From contig DJEI01000027.1 of the NCBI GenBank assembly GCA_002431865.1, positions 15,452 to 31,611 of the forward strand: a stretch of DNA of 16,160 nucleotides, given 5' to 3'. Shown in pieces: positions 14,217-16,160 of this stretch; position 1 is the stretch's first letter, and the number at the start of each line of letters is the position of its first letter. Origin of the DNA: Lachnospiraceae bacterium UBA5902. GTDB lineage: Bacteria > Bacillota > Clostridia > Lachnospirales > Lachnospiraceae. The notes under the pieces were generated by a model that saw only the letters and a program-made list of their open reading frames with translations, made no database searches and had not been told where the DNA came from. The translations under genes were made by a program, and so were the position numbers.

Positions 14217-16001
14217 TTAAGCTTCAGTAATCCCATGGATATCCGGCTCGATGCTCATCGAATAATTCGTATGATAAATAACAAATCCCGGCTTTGCTTT
14301 CGGCGGTTTCTTCAGATTTTTCTTCATCGTATAGTCAATCTCCACTTTTGGTGCTTCCTTACCGGTTGAGTAATATGCAGCCAGTTTTGCTGCCTCCTCG
14401 TAGGTACGGTCTGGAATCTCCGTCTCACCATTCGTCTTGACGATAACATGGGAACCCGGCATCTGCTTTGCATGGAACCACAGATCGTTGCCCTCTGCAA
14501 ACTTAAATGTCAGCTCCTCATTCTGGAAATTATTCTTTCCGACATACATATGATATCCATCTCTCGATATATAATGCAATGGCTTTGCTTTCGCCTGTTT
14601 CTTCTGCTTGTTCCGGTCGAATCTGCCGCGCACATAGCCGCTTTCCACAAGCTCCTGCTTGATCTCCTGCAGATCATTTTCTGTCTTTGCAATCTCCAGA
14701 GAATTCTGTACAGACAGCAGGTAATCAAGCTCCTCCTTCGACTCCACCGTAAGCTCCATCAACGCTTCATAGGTACGTTTCAGCTTATTGTATTTGTTGA
14801 AATAACGTTTTGCATTTTCCATCGCTGACTGCTCCGGATCAAGAGGGATCGTAATCATGCTGCCATCATAGTAATTCTCACAGGTAATCTCTTTATCTCC
14901 TGGCTTGCACGAATATCCATATGCGGTCAATAATTCACCATAGACCTTGTATTTATCCCGTTTCTCTGTATCCTTTAACTGTGACCGCTGCAGATCGTAT
15001 TTCTTCGCCGTCCGCTCGATCGCATTGCTGACGATCTTCCGAAGATCGGTCGACCGCTGCCTGATCCGCGTCACCACACTTTTTGCCTGATAGTATTCTT
15101 CAATGGCCGGAGACATCGATGGAAATGCTTTCAGCCCATTGACATCCTTTTTCGGAAGATTCTCTTCCTTCTCTCCGTACATTGTCAGTGTGCACGCCGC
15201 AAATTCCTTCGGTGCATAGCCCTGATATGCAATGCACGGTGCAAACTGTTCATTCTTTATACGCTGGCGAAACGCATCAAACGCTGCATATAAATCTTCC
15301 TGCTCCTGCATGGAAAGCCCTGCCGTACTCACGCCGCCATCGACACCCGCCCGGTAACAGATCTCATTTGCGATCACCGGTGATAATCCTGTCAGAGATG
15401 TATAAATTGCCTTTGTCACCGATACCGGCTTACGCAGAACATGATTCATAAAGAAATTGATATCAATCTCCAATGGATTCTCCTTCTCCTGTGCCGGCGG
15501 ATATACATATGTTCTTCCGGGTAACACCTCCCGCACAGAGCTTACCTGATGAGAAATATGTTTGATGCTGTCAATGATCGTACCATCTGCATCTGTGAAG
15601 ATGATATTGCTGTGTTTTCCCATGATCTCAACGATCAGCTTCTTCCGGCACAGGTCGCCCATCTCATCGAGATGTTCTAACTGCAGCTCTACGATTCGCT
15701 CAAAATTTGGCTGTGTCACCGACAGAATCCGTGCATTTCCAATATGCTTCCGAAGCAGCATACAGAAATTCGGGGCTGTCGCCGGATTCTCCTTCACCTG
15801 CTCTGTCAGATACAGGAGCGGCAGGCTGGCATCTGCAGAGATCACCAGGCGACTGGTTGTGTTGCCCTGTTCTGTCCGGTTTTTCACGACCAGACACAGT
15901 TCATCCACTTCCGGCTGATATATTTTATAAATACGTCCACCTGTCAGATTCTTCTTTAGTTCACTGACGATTGCAGACACGGTTACTCCGTCAAATGCCA
16001 T
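14217..16001 (-). CDS. rqcH: NFACT family ribosome quality control protein (RqcH / Rqc2 / FbpA-like)
   Basis: This 594-residue protein belongs to the family that binds stalled 50S-peptidyl-tRNA complexes and, in B. subtilis (YloA/RqcH), recruits Ala-tRNA to add C-terminal alanine tails that mark the peptide for degradation. Streptococcal and staphylococcal members were earlier annotated as fibronectin-binding proteins. The NFACT-N domain contains EIMGKHSN (125-132). A coiled-coil middle lies at about 280-430. The NFACT-R domain (about 473-594) holds NDLWFHA (505-511) and PGSHV (515-519). The residue matching the conserved Asp of the DR pair is Glu (E101-R102). An open frame starts at 16052, but AAAGGAG 7 bases before the ATG at 16001 and the normal MAFDGVT N-terminus decide the start. 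It is the first full gene of the region. Confidence 0.93.
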   Translation of the reverse strand: MAFDGVTVSAIVSELKKNLTGGRIYKIYQPEVDELCLVVKNRTEQGNTTSRLVISADASLPLLYLTEQVKENPATAPNFCMLLRKHIGNARILSVTQPNFERIVELQLEHLDEMGDLCRKKLIVEIMGKHSNIIFTDADGTIIDSIKHISHQVSSVREVLPGRTYVYPPAQEKENPLEIDINFFMNHVLRKPVSVTKAIYTSLTGLSPVIANEICYRAGVDGGVSTAGLSMQEQEDLYAAFDAFRQRIKNEQFAPCIAYQGYAPKEFAACTLTMYGEKEENLPKKDVNGLKAFPSMSPAIEEYYQAKSVVTRIRQRSTDLRKIVSNAIERTAKKYDLQRSQLKDTEKRDKYKVYGELLTAYGYSCKPGDKEITCENYYDGSMITIPLDPEQSAMENAKRYFNKYNKLKRTYEALMELTVESKEELDYLLSVQNSLEIAKTENDLQEIKQELVESGYVRGRFDRNKQKKQAKAKPLHYISRDGYHMYVGKNNFQNEELTFKFAEGNDLWFHAKQMPGSHVIVKTNGETEIPDRTYEEAAKLAAYYSTGKEAPKVEIDYTMKKNLKKPPKAKPGFVIYHTNYSMSIEPDIHGITEA

Positions 16002-16008
16002 TTTCTTA

Positions 16009-16015
16009 CTCCTTT
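16009..16015 (-). promoter_or_regulatory. Ribosome binding site that decides the rqcH start
   Basis: AAAGGAG on the minus strand, 7 bases before the ATG at 16001. The longer open frame from 16052 has no such site, and its extra 17 residues do not match the family N-terminus. Confidence 0.75.
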
Positions 16016-16119
16016 TTCTTTTCAATAATACGAAATACACTATGATTTCCATATATGTCTACATCGTTGTCTGACTATATAAGATGTATTGAAATTAAGA
16101 AGTTCTAAGATGTTCTGAT
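16016..16119. other. AT-rich region upstream of rqcH, no confident promoter
   Basis: This stretch should hold the rqcH promoter, but no -35/-10 pair close to consensus is visible; TATATA (minus strand, near 16080) is the best -10-like element and lacks a good -35 partner. Two adjacent 10-bp direct repeats (16097-16106 and 16107-16116, 9 of 10 identical) are the only other structure. I see no riboswitch or terminator. Confidence 0.4.
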
Positions 16120-16158
16120 TTACAAACTAAGCAACGCACGCAACCACCGCCAATTCGC
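16120..16158 (-). other. Possible 3' tail of an upstream gene, cut by the window edge
   Basis: One minus-strand frame reads 12 codons ending in RWLRALLSL and then TAA (16122-16120). The GC content is higher than in the flanking AT-rich region, as expected where a coding region ends. It is far too short for a family call, and another frame also stays open here, so this is only a possibility. Confidence 0.2.
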
Positions 16159-16160
16159 CA

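Noticed and set aside
16002..16052. 17-residue N-terminal extension of rqcH
   Set aside because: The extension (basic, beginning MEIIVYFVLL) contains the ribosome binding site for the ATG at 16001 and does not match NFACT family N-termini.
1..16160. CRISPR arrays, insertion sequences, tRNA/rRNA genes, riboswitches, prophage or defence genes
   Set aside because: I looked for repeats, transposase motifs, clover-leaf patterns and atypical genes on both strands and saw none; the window is filled by conserved core genes.

Overview
The window looks like a chromosomal housekeeping region of a Gram-positive Clostridia member, most likely a Lachnospiraceae-type gut anaerobe. This is inferred from protein character (a short clostridial-type RpoZ, a DAP-type MurE with a DNPR motif, a PASTA kinase with a PP2C partner), mid-range GC, AGGAG-type ribosome binding sites and gene order. 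No species can be named from the sequence alone. All genes are on the minus strand, so the biological order runs from position 16160 down to 1. There is no mobile element, CRISPR array, tRNA or rRNA, and no gene-free stretch longer than 300 bases.

In transcription order the layout is: rqcH/NFACT (16001-14217); a 172-bp intergenic region with a good sigma-A promoter and several dyads; yicC; gmk; rpoZ; a terminator-like hairpin; murE; priA; def; fmt; rsmB; rlmN; prpC; prkC; rsgA; rpe; and thiN, cut by the left edge. This is the conserved Firmicutes 'ylo' neighbourhood known from Bacillus subtilis (yloA to yloS). Compared with that order, yloB, remA and coaBC are missing from their usual slots, and murE sits in the coaBC slot between rpoZ and priA.

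The genes fall into a few linked jobs. One group makes and matures ribosomes and proteins: rqcH (rescue of stalled 50S-peptide complexes), def and fmt (formyl-Met handling), rsmB and rlmN (rRNA methylation) and rsgA (30S maturation GTPase). A second group links cell wall and signalling: murE, the PASTA kinase PrkC and its phosphatase PrpC. In B. subtilis PrkC is known to phosphorylate the RsgA orthologue, so the prpC-prkC-rsgA adjacency is functionally sensible. A third group covers nucleotides and nucleic acids: gmk, rpoZ, priA and the yicC ribonuclease. rpe and thiN (pentose phosphate and thiamine diphosphate) close the run. Short gaps and several overlaps indicate extensive translational coupling.

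I found no undescribed defence or mobile system; this is a core region. The least ordinary parts are the intergenic region upstream of yicC (a 19-bp inverted repeat whose foot overlaps the -10 box, followed by two more hairpins), the murE substitution with its 44-nt overlap into priA, an 11-bp perfect hairpin inside the first codons of rsgA, the extra C-terminal domain of PrkC, and a conservative substitution at a key RqcH position.
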